NCBI GenBank assembly: GCA_020851015.1
Contig: JADZDN010000120.1
Span: forward strand, 1-17,901
Direction: 5' to 3'
Source of the DNA: Alphaproteobacteria bacterium
GTDB lineage: Bacteria > Pseudomonadota > Alphaproteobacteria > JAEULC01
Length of the DNA: 17,901 nucleotides
The notes beneath the pieces are model-generated. The model was given only the letters and a program-made list of their open reading frames with translations, had not been told where the DNA came from and searched no databases. Made by a program: the position numbers and the translations under genes. This document shows, one piece after another, positions 11,376-17,878 of this stretch (position 1 is its first letter; each line of letters begins with the position of its first letter).

Positions 11376-12604
11376 TCGTCCGTCTCGCCCGGCCCGTAGA
11401 GCGTCTCGCGGCCCAGGCGGTCGAGGCAGAGCTCGGCCGTCCAGGGCAGCATCAGCGCGCCGCAGCGGCTGTCGCGGTAGAGGCGCTCGAGCGGCAAGGG
11501 CCGCAGCATCGCCTGGCCGCCGCAGGTGCGCAGCGCTAGGGCGCACAGCGCGTTGGCGTTCTCCATGATGGTGAACTGCGCGGCGTAGCAGCGCAGCCTG
11601 ACCGACTTCGGCGGATCGACCCGCGCCTCGCCGATCACCCGGCGGAACAGGGCCCAGGTCTGCTCGAGCTTGATGAACATCTCCGCCACGGCGATCTGCT
11701 TGGTCGGGTACATGCGCCGCTTCACCGGCGGCAACCCCTCGATCTCCCCGCGCAGGTAGGCGATCGTGAAATCATAGGCCGCCTGGGCGATGCCCATGTA
11801 GCTGGGCGAGAGGGTGAGGAACATGTGCGGCCAGCGCATCGCCGCCTGGTGATAGATGCCCGTGGGCATCAGGGCCGCGTCGTCGCCCACCCGCACGTCC
11901 TTGAGCAACAGCGTGCGCGAGACGGTCGCGCGCATGCCCAGCGGGTCCCAGGCGCCTACCACCGACAGGCCGGGCGCGTCCTTGGGTACGGCGAGATAGA
12001 GCGTGTCGCGCCGCCCCGCCCCCGGCTTGTCCTCGGTGCACAGCACGCCGTAATAGTCGGCCGCGCCCGCGAGCGAGGCGAAGATCTTCTTGCCGTTCAA
12101 CACCCAGCCGCCGTCCACGCGCTTCGCCGTCGTGCCGAAGGGGGCATGGCCCGCGGCAGCGGCGCTGCCTTCCGAAAAGGGCTGCGCATAGACCTTGCCT
12201 TCCCCGACGATGCGCGCGTAGTGCAGCAGCCGGTTCTTTTCGTGTCCCGCGCGTTGATCGGCGGACATGTCGAGCGCGTCGGCCAGGGCGCCCGACCACA
12301 TCGCGGCGCAGCTGTGCATGTTGAAGGTCAGCGCCGTGGCGCCGCAATGCCGCCCGATCTCCGCCGCCACCAGGCAATAGGTCTCGTAGTCCGCCGCCAG
12401 CCCGCCATAGGCCGCCGGCACGCAGAGCCCGAGGAATCCGGCGTCGCGCAAATCGGCATAGTTCTCGAACGGGAACGACGCCTCGAGATCGTATCCGAAG
12501 GCGCGCGGCGCGAACCTCTCGCGGCCGAGCTTCGCCGCGATGCCCACCAGCTCGCGCTGGCGCGGCGTAAGCCCGGCCGTGGTGTCGATCGCGGGGTCGG
12601 TCAT
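11372..12604 (-). CDS. acyl-CoA dehydrogenase-fold flavoprotein lacking the canonical catalytic Glu
   Basis: A 410-residue protein of the acyl-CoA dehydrogenase family. The middle domain shows QPFSEGSAAAAG (141-152), GGWVLNGKKIFASLAG (165-180) and WDPLGMRATVSRTLLLKDVRV (219-239), typical of the fold and of flavin and substrate binding. At the C-terminus the usual YEGTSE block is replaced by ALMLPWTAEL (383-392), which puts Pro387 where the catalytic Glu normally sits. Either another Glu acts as base, as in some branches of the family, or this is a flavin monooxygenase-type or otherwise diverged member. The ATG at 12604 follows a GC-rich repeat. The stop overlaps the ligase start, so the products likely work on the same substrate. 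A true dehydrogenase on an unusual acyl-CoA remains the simplest reading. Confidence 0.87.
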   Translation of the reverse strand: MTDPAIDTTAGLTPRQRELVGIAAKLGRERFAPRAFGYDLEASFPFENYADLRDAGFLGLCVPAAYGGLAADYETYCLVAAEIGRHCGATALTFNMHSCAAMWSGALADALDMSADQRAGHEKNRLLHYARIVGEGKVYAQPFSEGSAAAAGHAPFGTTAKRVDGGWVLNGKKIFASLAGAADYYGVLCTEDKPGAGRRDTLYLAVPKDAPGLSVVGAWDPLGMRATVSRTLLLKDVRVGDDAALMPTGIYHQAAMRWPHMFLTLSPSYMGIAQAAYDFTIAYLRGEIEGLPPVKRRMYPTKQIAVAEMFIKLEQTWALFRRVIGEARVDPPKSVRLRCYAAQFTIMENANALCALALRTCGGQAMLRPLPLERLYRDSRCGALMLPWTAELCLDRLGRETLYGPGETDE

Positions 12605-12606
12605 TT

Positions 12607-12698
12607 ACCCCCTCCCTACCCTCCCCCTGAGGGGGAGGGTCAAGACGAGCGCAGCACCTCTTGTCCCTCCCCCTTCAGGGGGAGGGTAGGGAGGGGGT
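12607..12698. repeat. C/G-run inverted repeat upstream of the ACAD-fold gene
   Basis: The left arm (12607-12642) reads ACCCCCTCCCTACCCTCCCC and then a CTGAGGGGGAGGG hairpin. The right arm (12662-12698) is its near reverse complement. It is the same style of repeat as at 9752-9857 and 13599-13932. The G-rich stretch 12678-12697 (four G runs) fits a G-quadruplex pattern. It ends three bases before the start codon of the ACAD-fold gene, so it may influence translation start there, and it fills most of the 113-bp gap to the hydrolase gene. Confidence 0.7.
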
Positions 12699-12717
12699 CC
12701 ACCAGCGCACGAGAGCA

Positions 12718-13509
12718 TCACGCGGCTGCCCTCTGCAAGGAACCCAAAAAAGCGCCCAGCGCGGCGTTGAACGCCTGGGGCTGCTCGATGTTGGCGAGAT
12801 GCCCGGCCTGCGGCAGCTCGACATACTGCGCGCCGGGAATCTTCGCCTGCATGCGCTTCATCAGCTCGGGCGGCGCCACGGTGTCGCGCTGGCCGGCAAG
12901 CAGCAGCACGGGCATCGCGAGGCCGGCGAGCGCGTCGCGCCGGTCGAAGGTCACCAGGCACTGCAGTGCCGCGCGATACGCGGCCTCGGGGATCGCCGAC
13001 ATGGCGGCGATCGCGGTCGCGCGCGCCGCCGGGTCAGGCTGATCGCCCAACAGCCCGTCGACCACGCCGGGCGCGATACCCGCCATTCCCTTGCCTTCGT
13101 CGAGCGGCTTGGTGCGCTTGGCGATGAATTCGGCCTGCCACGCGCCGGTGCTGCCGCCGAACGCGGCCGAGCTGCCGGACAGCACCAGGCTCTGCACGCG
13201 CGCCGGACAGCGCGCGGCGAATTCCAGCGCGACCATCCCGCCCATCGAATGCCCGACCACCTGCGCCGCGGGCATCGCGGCGCGGTCCATCAGCCGTCCC
13301 AGCGCCTCGGCAAGGGCGGAAAAGCTGGTCTCGGGCATCAAGGGTGTATGGCCGTAGCCCGGCATCTCCCAGGCGATGCAGCGATGCGTGGCGCCGAACG
13401 CCACGAACTGCGCGCGCCACAGACCGGGCCCGCCGCCGATCCCGTGCAGGAACCCCAGCGGCGTCCCGGTGTCGCCGGCAAAGGTCGCGAAGGGGATGAC
13501 GACGGTCAC
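12718..13509 (-). CDS. alpha/beta hydrolase (PcaD/enol-lactonase-like)
   Basis: A 263-residue alpha/beta hydrolase with the full triad: nucleophile S88 in GHSMGG, D209 in AGQRDTVAPP, and H237 in QAGHLANIEQP. The oxyanion segment LHGIGGGPGLW is at 21-31. The GHLANIEQP ending is typical of the 3-oxoadipate enol-lactonase-like group, but this group also includes C-C hydrolases and deformylases, so function is open. The start is GTG at 13509, supported by AAGGAGC at 13516-13522, six bases upstream. It lies on the same strand downstream of the NicX-family dioxygenase gene, separated by a 451-bp repeat region. In nicotinate breakdown an alpha/beta hydrolase (NicD) follows NicX; this protein does not look closely like NicD, so that role is only a suggestion. 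Confidence 0.9.
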   Translation of the reverse strand: MTVVIPFATFAGDTGTPLGFLHGIGGGPGLWRAQFVAFGATHRCIAWEMPGYGHTPLMPETSFSALAEALGRLMDRAAMPAAQVVGHSMGGMVALEFAARCPARVQSLVLSGSSAAFGGSTGAWQAEFIAKRTKPLDEGKGMAGIAPGVVDGLLGDQPDPAARATAIAAMSAIPEAAYRAALQCLVTFDRRDALAGLAMPVLLLAGQRDTVAPPELMKRMQAKIPGAQYVELPQAGHLANIEQPQAFNAALGAFLGSLQRAAA

Positions 13510-13598
13510 GCGAATGCTCCTTGAACGGTGAGTCCGTCATGCCCGGGCTTGCGCCACGGGTTTTCATCCCGCGTCCGTCGCGTTGCCGATTCCCTCTC

Positions 13599-13932
13599 GT
13601 CCCCCCTCCCCTGGCGGGAGGGGGGTAGGGGGAGGGGGTTCCTCGCGGCGCACTGATGGCGTTGCGTTCGTCCAGTGCGCGAAGAAGACCGCCAAGACAC
13701 CAAGGCACCAGGAAGGAAATTTGAACCACGACGGCACCACGGACACGACGCTGGAACGCAAATTCTCCGTCCCCGGGGTGGTGTCCGTCGTGTCGTGGTG
13801 GTGAGTCTTTCTTGCTTGCCTTGGTGTCTTGGTGCCTTGGTGGTTTCGGGGCGCGCCATGCGGACCGCGACTCCCTTGCGGTGGGGAGGATGCCCCCTCC
13901 CCCTAGCCCCCTCCCGCAAGGGGAGGGGGGAC
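13599..13932. repeat. nested inverted-repeat block filling the 451-bp gap
   Basis: Outer arms are C/G-run repeats at 13599-13638 and 13893-13932, near-perfect reverse complements of each other. Inside them is a second pair of phrase-like arms: CCAAGACACCAAGGCACCAG around 13692-13711 and CCTTGGTGTCTTGGTGCCTT around 13819-13838. A third, innermost pair consists of CCACGACGGCACCACGGACA at 13726-13745 and a GTGTCCGTCGTGTCGTGGTG-type arm around 13781-13800. The whole gap 13510-13960 shows no convincing coding sequence; short open frames here follow the repeat composition. It may be a composite of three dispersed repeats inserted one within another. Confidence 0.65.
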
Positions 13933-13960
13933 ACAGGAAGCGCGTCCATGCGAATTCGTG

Positions 13961-15007
13961 TCACCCCAGCTCTCCCACGAGCCTGCCCTCTTCCACCACC
14001 ACGGCACCGTCCAGCGTCACGGTGCAGGCGCGCAGCGGCAGGTCGAAATGGCCCAGGGTGAACCGTCCCGCCGTTTCGTTGGCGCCGGTGGAGTAGAGGA
14101 AATTGCCGGCGATGGCGCGCAGCTCGGTGCCGTTGGTGTCGCGCTTGTCGTACATCGCCAGCGCCTCCCAGCGCGCCTTGGGATTCATGCCCCAGCCGAC
14201 ATGCGAAACCGCGTACGCGTTGCGGTCGCCCCAGGCCGCGATGTAGTCGCGCATCATCCGGGCGTCCACGCCAGCGCCCTCGACCGCCGTCACGTAGTCG
14301 TCGGCCACGGTCAGGACGACCGCGCTTTCGATGTAGCGCTTGAAGGTCAGGTTGGCGTCGCCCGGCGCCAGCACCAGGCGGCCGTCGACCGAGCCCGCGC
14401 GCGGAAAGCACAGCACCAGCCCGCCCGGCCAGTGCGCCACACTGCCCGGGCGGTCGCACCAGCCCCACACCCCGCCCGCCTCGGCGCCCGCGACCCCGAT
14501 CGCCAGGTCCGTGCCGGCGGCCGAGGCGACGTGCATGGTCTTGGCGGCCTTCAGGCGCTTGATGCCGGCCTTCACCTTGGCCTCGAGCGCCGGGTCGGGC
14601 GCCAGGCGCTCCAGCGCCTCGGGATGCTCGTTGCTGACCATCAGCAGCCGCGCGCCGCCTTTCAGGATGTCCTTCAGCTCGGGCGCGTGCAGCATGCCCT
14701 CGACGGTCAGGTCCACGACCAGGCCGGACGCGCCCAGCGCGGCGACCACGGGCGCGAGCCCGCCCACCGCGTCCGACGCGCCGGTCGACCGCACCGCCAC
14801 GGGCGCGCGCTGCGCCGGGGTCGGGACCACCACATGGAAGGCCCGCGCCCCCAGGCGGTGCAGCGCCAGCTCGGCGAGCTGCACGTTCACCGCCCGCGAC
14901 TGGGTCTCCGACAGGATCGCCACCGCCTCGCCGCGCTGGACCCGGCAGAGCGCCAGGACGGATTCGAACGCGTCGATCCACTTCCCTTCGATGCGGTCGG
15001 CGAGCAT
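13961..15007 (-). CDS. NicX-family ring-cleavage dioxygenase (2,5-dihydroxypyridine 5,6-dioxygenase-like, M29-like fold)
   Basis: A 348-residue protein resembling NicX of Pseudomonas putida over its whole length. NicX opens the ring of 2,5-dihydroxypyridine using Fe(II) and O2, giving N-formylmaleamate. The strongest blocks are MMRDYIAAWGDRNAYAVSHV (251-270) with GWGMNPKARW following, GNFLYSTGAN (301-310), and GHFDLPLR (319-326). The three metal ligands known in NicX (His265, His318, Asp320) correspond to H269, H320 and D322 here. The same fold is often labelled M29 aminopeptidase, which is the alternative. The ATG at 15007 has GGGAG just upstream; the frame above it is open but overlaps the preceding gene. 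It starts seven bases after the 114-residue gene, so both are probably co-transcribed. Its substrate is inferred to be an electron-rich hydroxylated N-heterocycle or similar ring; no pyridine hydroxylase is present in the window. Confidence 0.8.
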   Translation of the reverse strand: MLADRIEGKWIDAFESVLALCRVQRGEAVAILSETQSRAVNVQLAELALHRLGARAFHVVVPTPAQRAPVAVRSTGASDAVGGLAPVVAALGASGLVVDLTVEGMLHAPELKDILKGGARLLMVSNEHPEALERLAPDPALEAKVKAGIKRLKAAKTMHVASAAGTDLAIGVAGAEAGGVWGWCDRPGSVAHWPGGLVLCFPRAGSVDGRLVLAPGDANLTFKRYIESAVVLTVADDYVTAVEGAGVDARMMRDYIAAWGDRNAYAVSHVGWGMNPKARWEALAMYDKRDTNGTELRAIAGNFLYSTGANETAGRFTLGHFDLPLRACTVTLDGAVVVEEGRLVGELG

Positions 15008-15014
15008 CGACTCC

Positions 15015-15359
15015 CTACCCCCGCGTTCGGCCGCCGGTAGGTCCGAATACCGCGTCGATCCGCGCCAGCACCTTGTCGCGTACCTCCTCCGCGCTTCCGC
15101 CCTCGAACGTCGCCGCGCCGACATGGTCGTCCGCGACGATCATTTCATGGTCGGCAGGCGCGGCCGCCGCGCCGTCTCGCGCGGAAAAGCTCGGCTGCAC
15201 GCGCAGGGACTCGATCCGGTAGACCCGCGCCTGGTAGAGCTTGCCGTCGACCGCCCGGCGCACCTCGATGCGAAAGCGGAACGGCTCGGCGCCTTCGACG
15301 TCGGGAACGATCGGCTCCAATTCGTATGTCTTGACGATCTCGAACAGTTTTCTTGCCAT
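15015..15359 (-). CDS. conserved-looking 114-residue protein of unknown function
   Basis: I do not recognise a family. The 114-residue product starts MARKLFEIVKTYELEPI, has a charged, probably beta-rich first half (FRFRIEVRRAVDGKLYQARV, residues 27-46), an Ala-rich middle and a helix near the C-terminus (EEVRDKVLARIDAVF). There is no signal peptide, membrane segment or cysteine. It is a real gene by position: it starts nine bases after the stop of the Cys-rich gene and ends seven bases before the dioxygenase start, on the same strand. Tight spacing suggests a role linked to the NicX-like enzyme, such as an accessory or stabilising protein, but this is a guess from context only. Confidence 0.7.
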   Translation of the reverse strand: MARKLFEIVKTYELEPIVPDVEGAEPFRFRIEVRRAVDGKLYQARVYRIESLRVQPSFSARDGAAAAPADHEMIVADDHVGAATFEGGSAEEVRDKVLARIDAVFGPTGGRTRG

Positions 15360-15368
15360 GGCGGTTCG

Positions 15369-15818
15369 CTATTTCGAGCACGAGCACTGGCAATGCCGGG
15401 AGTAGCATCCGCCGGGCGTCGATTGCGTCGCCGCGCGCTTGGCGTCGCGGCAGGCCGTGGCCTCGTCAGGACCCCGCGCCTGGCCCGTGGTCCGTGCCGG
15501 ACAGCGCGCGTCCCGGTTGATCTGCTGCACGTTGCAGCTTGCCGAGCAGGACCATCGCGCAGCGGCGGCCGTCAGCACGCGGTCGCCGGCATGTTCCCGC
15601 ACGGGCGCGTCCATCAGGGCATCGAGGAGATCGTCCACGTCGTCGCCGATCTGCGGCGCGACCTGGCGCTCCTGACCGGCCGGCGCCGCCTCGGCGGCCG
15701 CCAGCACCGGAGAGAGGCCGAGCAGCAGCATGATCAGGACCGACATCCGCGCGATCCCGCCCGCCCGCCATGCCCATCGGCCGGCGGAACATGCCCGTAC
15801 CGAGTTGCAATGCACCAT
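15369..15818 (-). CDS. small exported Cys-rich protein of unknown function
   Basis: A 149-residue product with an N-terminal signal-like region: basic residues in the stretch RAGGIAR are followed by a hydrophobic core MSVLIMLLLGLSPVLA and an AAAEA cleavage zone. The mature part carries eight cysteines, first WSCSASC and then three spaced Cys before the ending CYSRHCQCSCSK, allowing up to four disulfides in the periplasm. I chose ATG at 15818 because GGGGGGAA precedes it at a good distance and it provides the positive n-region; an internal ATG at 15746 would give 125 residues and a signal lacking basic residues. The gene is nine bases from the unknown gene downstream. No known family was recognised; metal binding or redox functions are possible. 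It diverges from the flavin reductase gene. Confidence 0.6.
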   Translation of the reverse strand: MVHCNSVRACSAGRWAWRAGGIARMSVLIMLLLGLSPVLAAAEAAPAGQERQVAPQIGDDVDDLLDALMDAPVREHAGDRVLTAAAARWSCSASCNVQQINRDARCPARTTGQARGPDEATACRDAKRAATQSTPGGCYSRHCQCSCSK

Positions 15819-15936
15819 CCGGTTCCCCCCGCATCGGCGACCATAGCGCATGTGGCGGCCGGTTGACGACTGGCAGTCCGATTCGTCGACACGAGCATTT
15901 TCCTTTCCGCCGCCCTCTGTGCTTGAATGCACGCCA

Positions 15937-16443
15937 ATGAACGATTCCAACACCCCGCATCCCCAGCCCGTCGACACCCGCGCTTTTCGCATCGCCCTCG
16001 GCCGGTTCGTCACGGGCGTCACCGTGATCACGACCCTGGCACGCGACGGGCGCCCGGTCGGCTTGACCGTGAACTCGTTCAACTCGGTCTCGCTCGACCC
16101 GCCGCTGGTGCTGTGGAGCATCGACCGGCGCGGCTCGTTCTACGACGCCTTCGCCGCCACCGAGCGCTTCGCCGTCAACGTGCTGGGCGCCGGGCAGCGC
16201 GAGCTGTCGCGACGCTTCGCCGGAATTCCCGGCGAGCGCTTCGACGGCGTGGACATCGAACCCGGCCAGGACGGGATTCCGCTGCTCAAGGGCTGCATCG
16301 CCTGGTTCGAATGCCGGACCCGTCATCGCTATGACGGCGGCGACCATCTGATCCTGGTGGGGGAAGTGGACCGGTTCGAGCATCATCCCGGCCAGGAATT
16401 GCTCTATTTCGCGGGGCAATACGGAATCGCCTCGCCGATCTGA
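15937..16443 (+). CDS. flavin reductase-domain protein (HpaC/RutF-like, FMN-binding)
   Basis: A 168-residue flavin reductase of the NAD(P)H:flavin oxidoreductase type that supplies reduced FMN or FAD to a partner monooxygenase. Family marks are the N-terminal FRIALGRFVTGVTVITT (17-33), VGLTVNSFNSVSLDPPLVLW (41-60), and the C-terminal LILVGEVDRFEHH (138-150) with LLYFAGQYG at 155-163. Length is standard. The ATG at 15937 yields the usual start just before the FRIALGRF core; a longer frame starting at 15850 would add residues that do not fit and lies in the divergent promoter region. No strong Shine-Dalgarno is visible. No dedicated oxygenase lies next to it; the nearest candidates are the ACAD-fold protein lacking its catalytic Glu (11372-12604), or enzymes outside the window. 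Confidence 0.88.
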   Translation: MNDSNTPHPQPVDTRAFRIALGRFVTGVTVITTLARDGRPVGLTVNSFNSVSLDPPLVLWSIDRRGSFYDAFAATERFAVNVLGAGQRELSRRFAGIPGERFDGVDIEPGQDGIPLLKGCIAWFECRTRHRYDGGDHLILVGEVDRFEHHPGQELLYFAGQYGIASPI

Positions 16444-16603
16444 CGTCCGTCTTCGCCCGTCTTTGCCGCCGGATTTCCGCCCTCACCTGGCCGGAACGGA
16501 CAGTTACACGGCACCGGGCTATGTTTATACGCCACCGCCGGTGGTCTACGCCCCGCCACCGGTCTATCCCCACCCGGGCGTTTCGCTGAACTTCTGCTTC
16601 TAG
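16442..16603 (+). pseudogene. remnant of a Pro/Tyr-rich protein C-terminus (no start codon)
   Basis: Reading from 16442 in frame to the TAG at 16601-16603 gives a tail YVYTPPPVVYAPPPVYPHPG ending VSLNFCF. Repeated PPPVVY/APPPVY units followed by a SLNF-type ending resemble the C-termini of small exported Pro/Tyr-rich proteins in alphaproteobacteria. The frame overlaps the end of the flavin reductase gene in another frame and has no credible start or ribosome site, so it looks like a truncated gene fragment. Chance composition cannot be fully ruled out in GC-rich DNA. Confidence 0.35.
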
Positions 16604-16617
16604 ACGAAACTTCTGTC

Positions 16618-16644
16618 GCCCCTGGGGTATTTGCCCCGGGGGGC
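16618..16644 (+). terminator. strong GC hairpin, possible terminator or attenuator
   Basis: The sequence folds as GCCCC-T-GGGG, loop TATTTG, then CCCC-GG-GGGGC. It lies between the flavin reductase/remnant region and the binding-protein gene. No T run follows, so intrinsic termination is uncertain. It could instead sit in a leader ahead of the binding-protein gene, depending on where transcription starts. Confidence 0.35.
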
Positions 16645-16723
16645 ACGCGCGGGTCCAAGGCGGTTTACCCGGTTGCGTGCGTGATATAGCCTCGCCAACA
16701 AAATACGGTCGGGGAGGGTCGAT

Positions 16724-17878
16724 ATGCCGGAACTACGGAAATTCGTGACGGCAGGGGTCGTACTTGCGCTTGGCGCCTTGGCTATCGCCGGCGCCGCACA
16801 GGCGCAGGCGCCGATCAAGCTGGGCGCCGTGCTGGCCACCCAGGGCGGACCGGCCTTTCTCGGCGATCCCGAAGCCAAGGTGCTGAAACTCTACGTCGAC
16901 AAGATGAATGCCGAAGGCGGCATCGCTGGACGCAAGATCGAGCTGGTGCTGTACGAGACCAACGGCGCCGCCGCCGACGCCGCCACCTTCGCCAAGCGCC
17001 TGGTCGCCCAGGACAACGTCGACTTCATCATCGGCGGCAGCACGACCGGCGAGACGATGGCCATGGTGCCCGAGGTCGAGCGTGCCGGCGTGCCGTTCGT
17101 GTCGCTGGGCGGCGCCTCGGTGATCGTCGAGCCGGTCAAGAAATGGGTGTTCAAGGTGCCGCAGACCGACCGCGCCGCGGTCGAGAAGGTCTATATCGAC
17201 ATGAAGCAGCGGGCCGCCAAGAAGATGGGGCTGTTGGCCGGCAGCGGCGGCTTCGACAAGTCCTGCAGCGACAATGCCCGCGCGCTGGCCAAGATGCACG
17301 GCCTGACCGTGGCGGCGGACGAGACGCACGGCGCGCAGGACACCTACATGACGCCGCACTGGACCAAGATCAAGAACGCCGGCGTGGACGCGGTTCTCTA
17401 CTGCGGGTTCGGCGCGTCATCGGTGGTGGTGACCAAGAACTATGCGCAGCTTGGGCTGAAGATTCCCTTCTACCACAACCACGGCTCGGCCTCGACGCGC
17501 TGGATCCAGGGATCGGGCGCGGCGGCCGAGGGCGTGCGCCTGCCGGCCGAGCCGGTGCTGGTCGCCCGCCAACTGCCCGACCGCGACCCGCAGAAGGCGG
17601 CCGGCGTGGCGTTCGGCGACGCCTACAAGGCCAAGTACAACGAAGAGCCGTCGACCTTCGCCGGTTATGCCTATGACGCGCTGCTGCTGATGGCCGATGC
17701 GATCAAGCGGGCCGGCGGCACCGACAGGGCGAAGGTGCGCGACGCGCTGGAGACGACCAAGAACCTTGTGGGCGCCACCGGCATCTTCACCATGACCGCC
17801 GCCGACCACAACGGCGTGGACGTGAAGTCCTTCCGCATGGTCGAGGTGAAGAACGGCGCGTGGCGGGTACTGTACTAG
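16724..17878 (+). CDS. periplasmic substrate-binding protein of a branched-chain amino acid/aromatic-type ABC transporter (LivK-like)
   Basis: A 384-residue solute-binding protein of the Peripla_BP_6 class. A signal peptide occupies about residues 1-29: basic MPELRKF, a hydrophobic core GVVLALGALAIAG and cleavage near AAQAQA. The mature protein opens IKLGAVLATQGGPAFLGD, and NAEGGIAGRKIELVLYETN at 62-80 is the family's most recognisable segment, followed by the VDFIIGGSTTGETMAMVPEV region. It lacks a lipobox Cys. Such proteins deliver branched-chain amino acids, amides or aromatic acids to a Liv-type permease. The catabolic setting makes an aromatic acid plausible, though this is inference. 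GGGGAGGG about six bases upstream supports the ATG at 16724. Permease and ATPase genes would be expected beyond 17901. Confidence 0.92.
   Translation: MPELRKFVTAGVVLALGALAIAGAAQAQAPIKLGAVLATQGGPAFLGDPEAKVLKLYVDKMNAEGGIAGRKIELVLYETNGAAADAATFAKRLVAQDNVDFIIGGSTTGETMAMVPEVERAGVPFVSLGGASVIVEPVKKWVFKVPQTDRAAVEKVYIDMKQRAAKKMGLLAGSGGFDKSCSDNARALAKMHGLTVAADETHGAQDTYMTPHWTKIKNAGVDAVLYCGFGASSVVVTKNYAQLGLKIPFYHNHGSASTRWIQGSGAAAEGVRLPAEPVLVARQLPDRDPQKAAGVAFGDAYKAKYNEEPSTFAGYAYDALLLMADAIKRAGGTDRAKVRDALETTKNLVGATGIFTMTAADHNGVDVKSFRMVEVKNGAWRVLY

Noticed and set aside
13510..13960. Short open frames in the repeat-filled gap
   Set aside because: Their translations only reflect repeat sequence (Gly/Pro/Arg runs), with no ribosome sites or recognisable domains.
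12718..15007. A nicotinate degradation (nicX-nicD) assignment for the dioxygenase and hydrolase pair
   Set aside because: The hydrolase resembles enol-lactonase-type proteins more than NicD, the genes are 451 bp apart, and none of the other nic genes is visible in the window.
15863..15891. Possible promoter TTGACG with 17-base spacer and a GACTGGCAGTC palindrome ahead of the flavin reductase
   Set aside because: The -35 is good but the -10 (TCGACA) is very poor and the palindrome is only 11 bases, which is expected by chance; not strong enough to annotate.
15850..15936. Longer N-terminus for the flavin reductase starting at 15850
   Set aside because: The extra 29 residues do not resemble the family, and the ATG at 15937 gives the expected distance to the FRIALGRF core.
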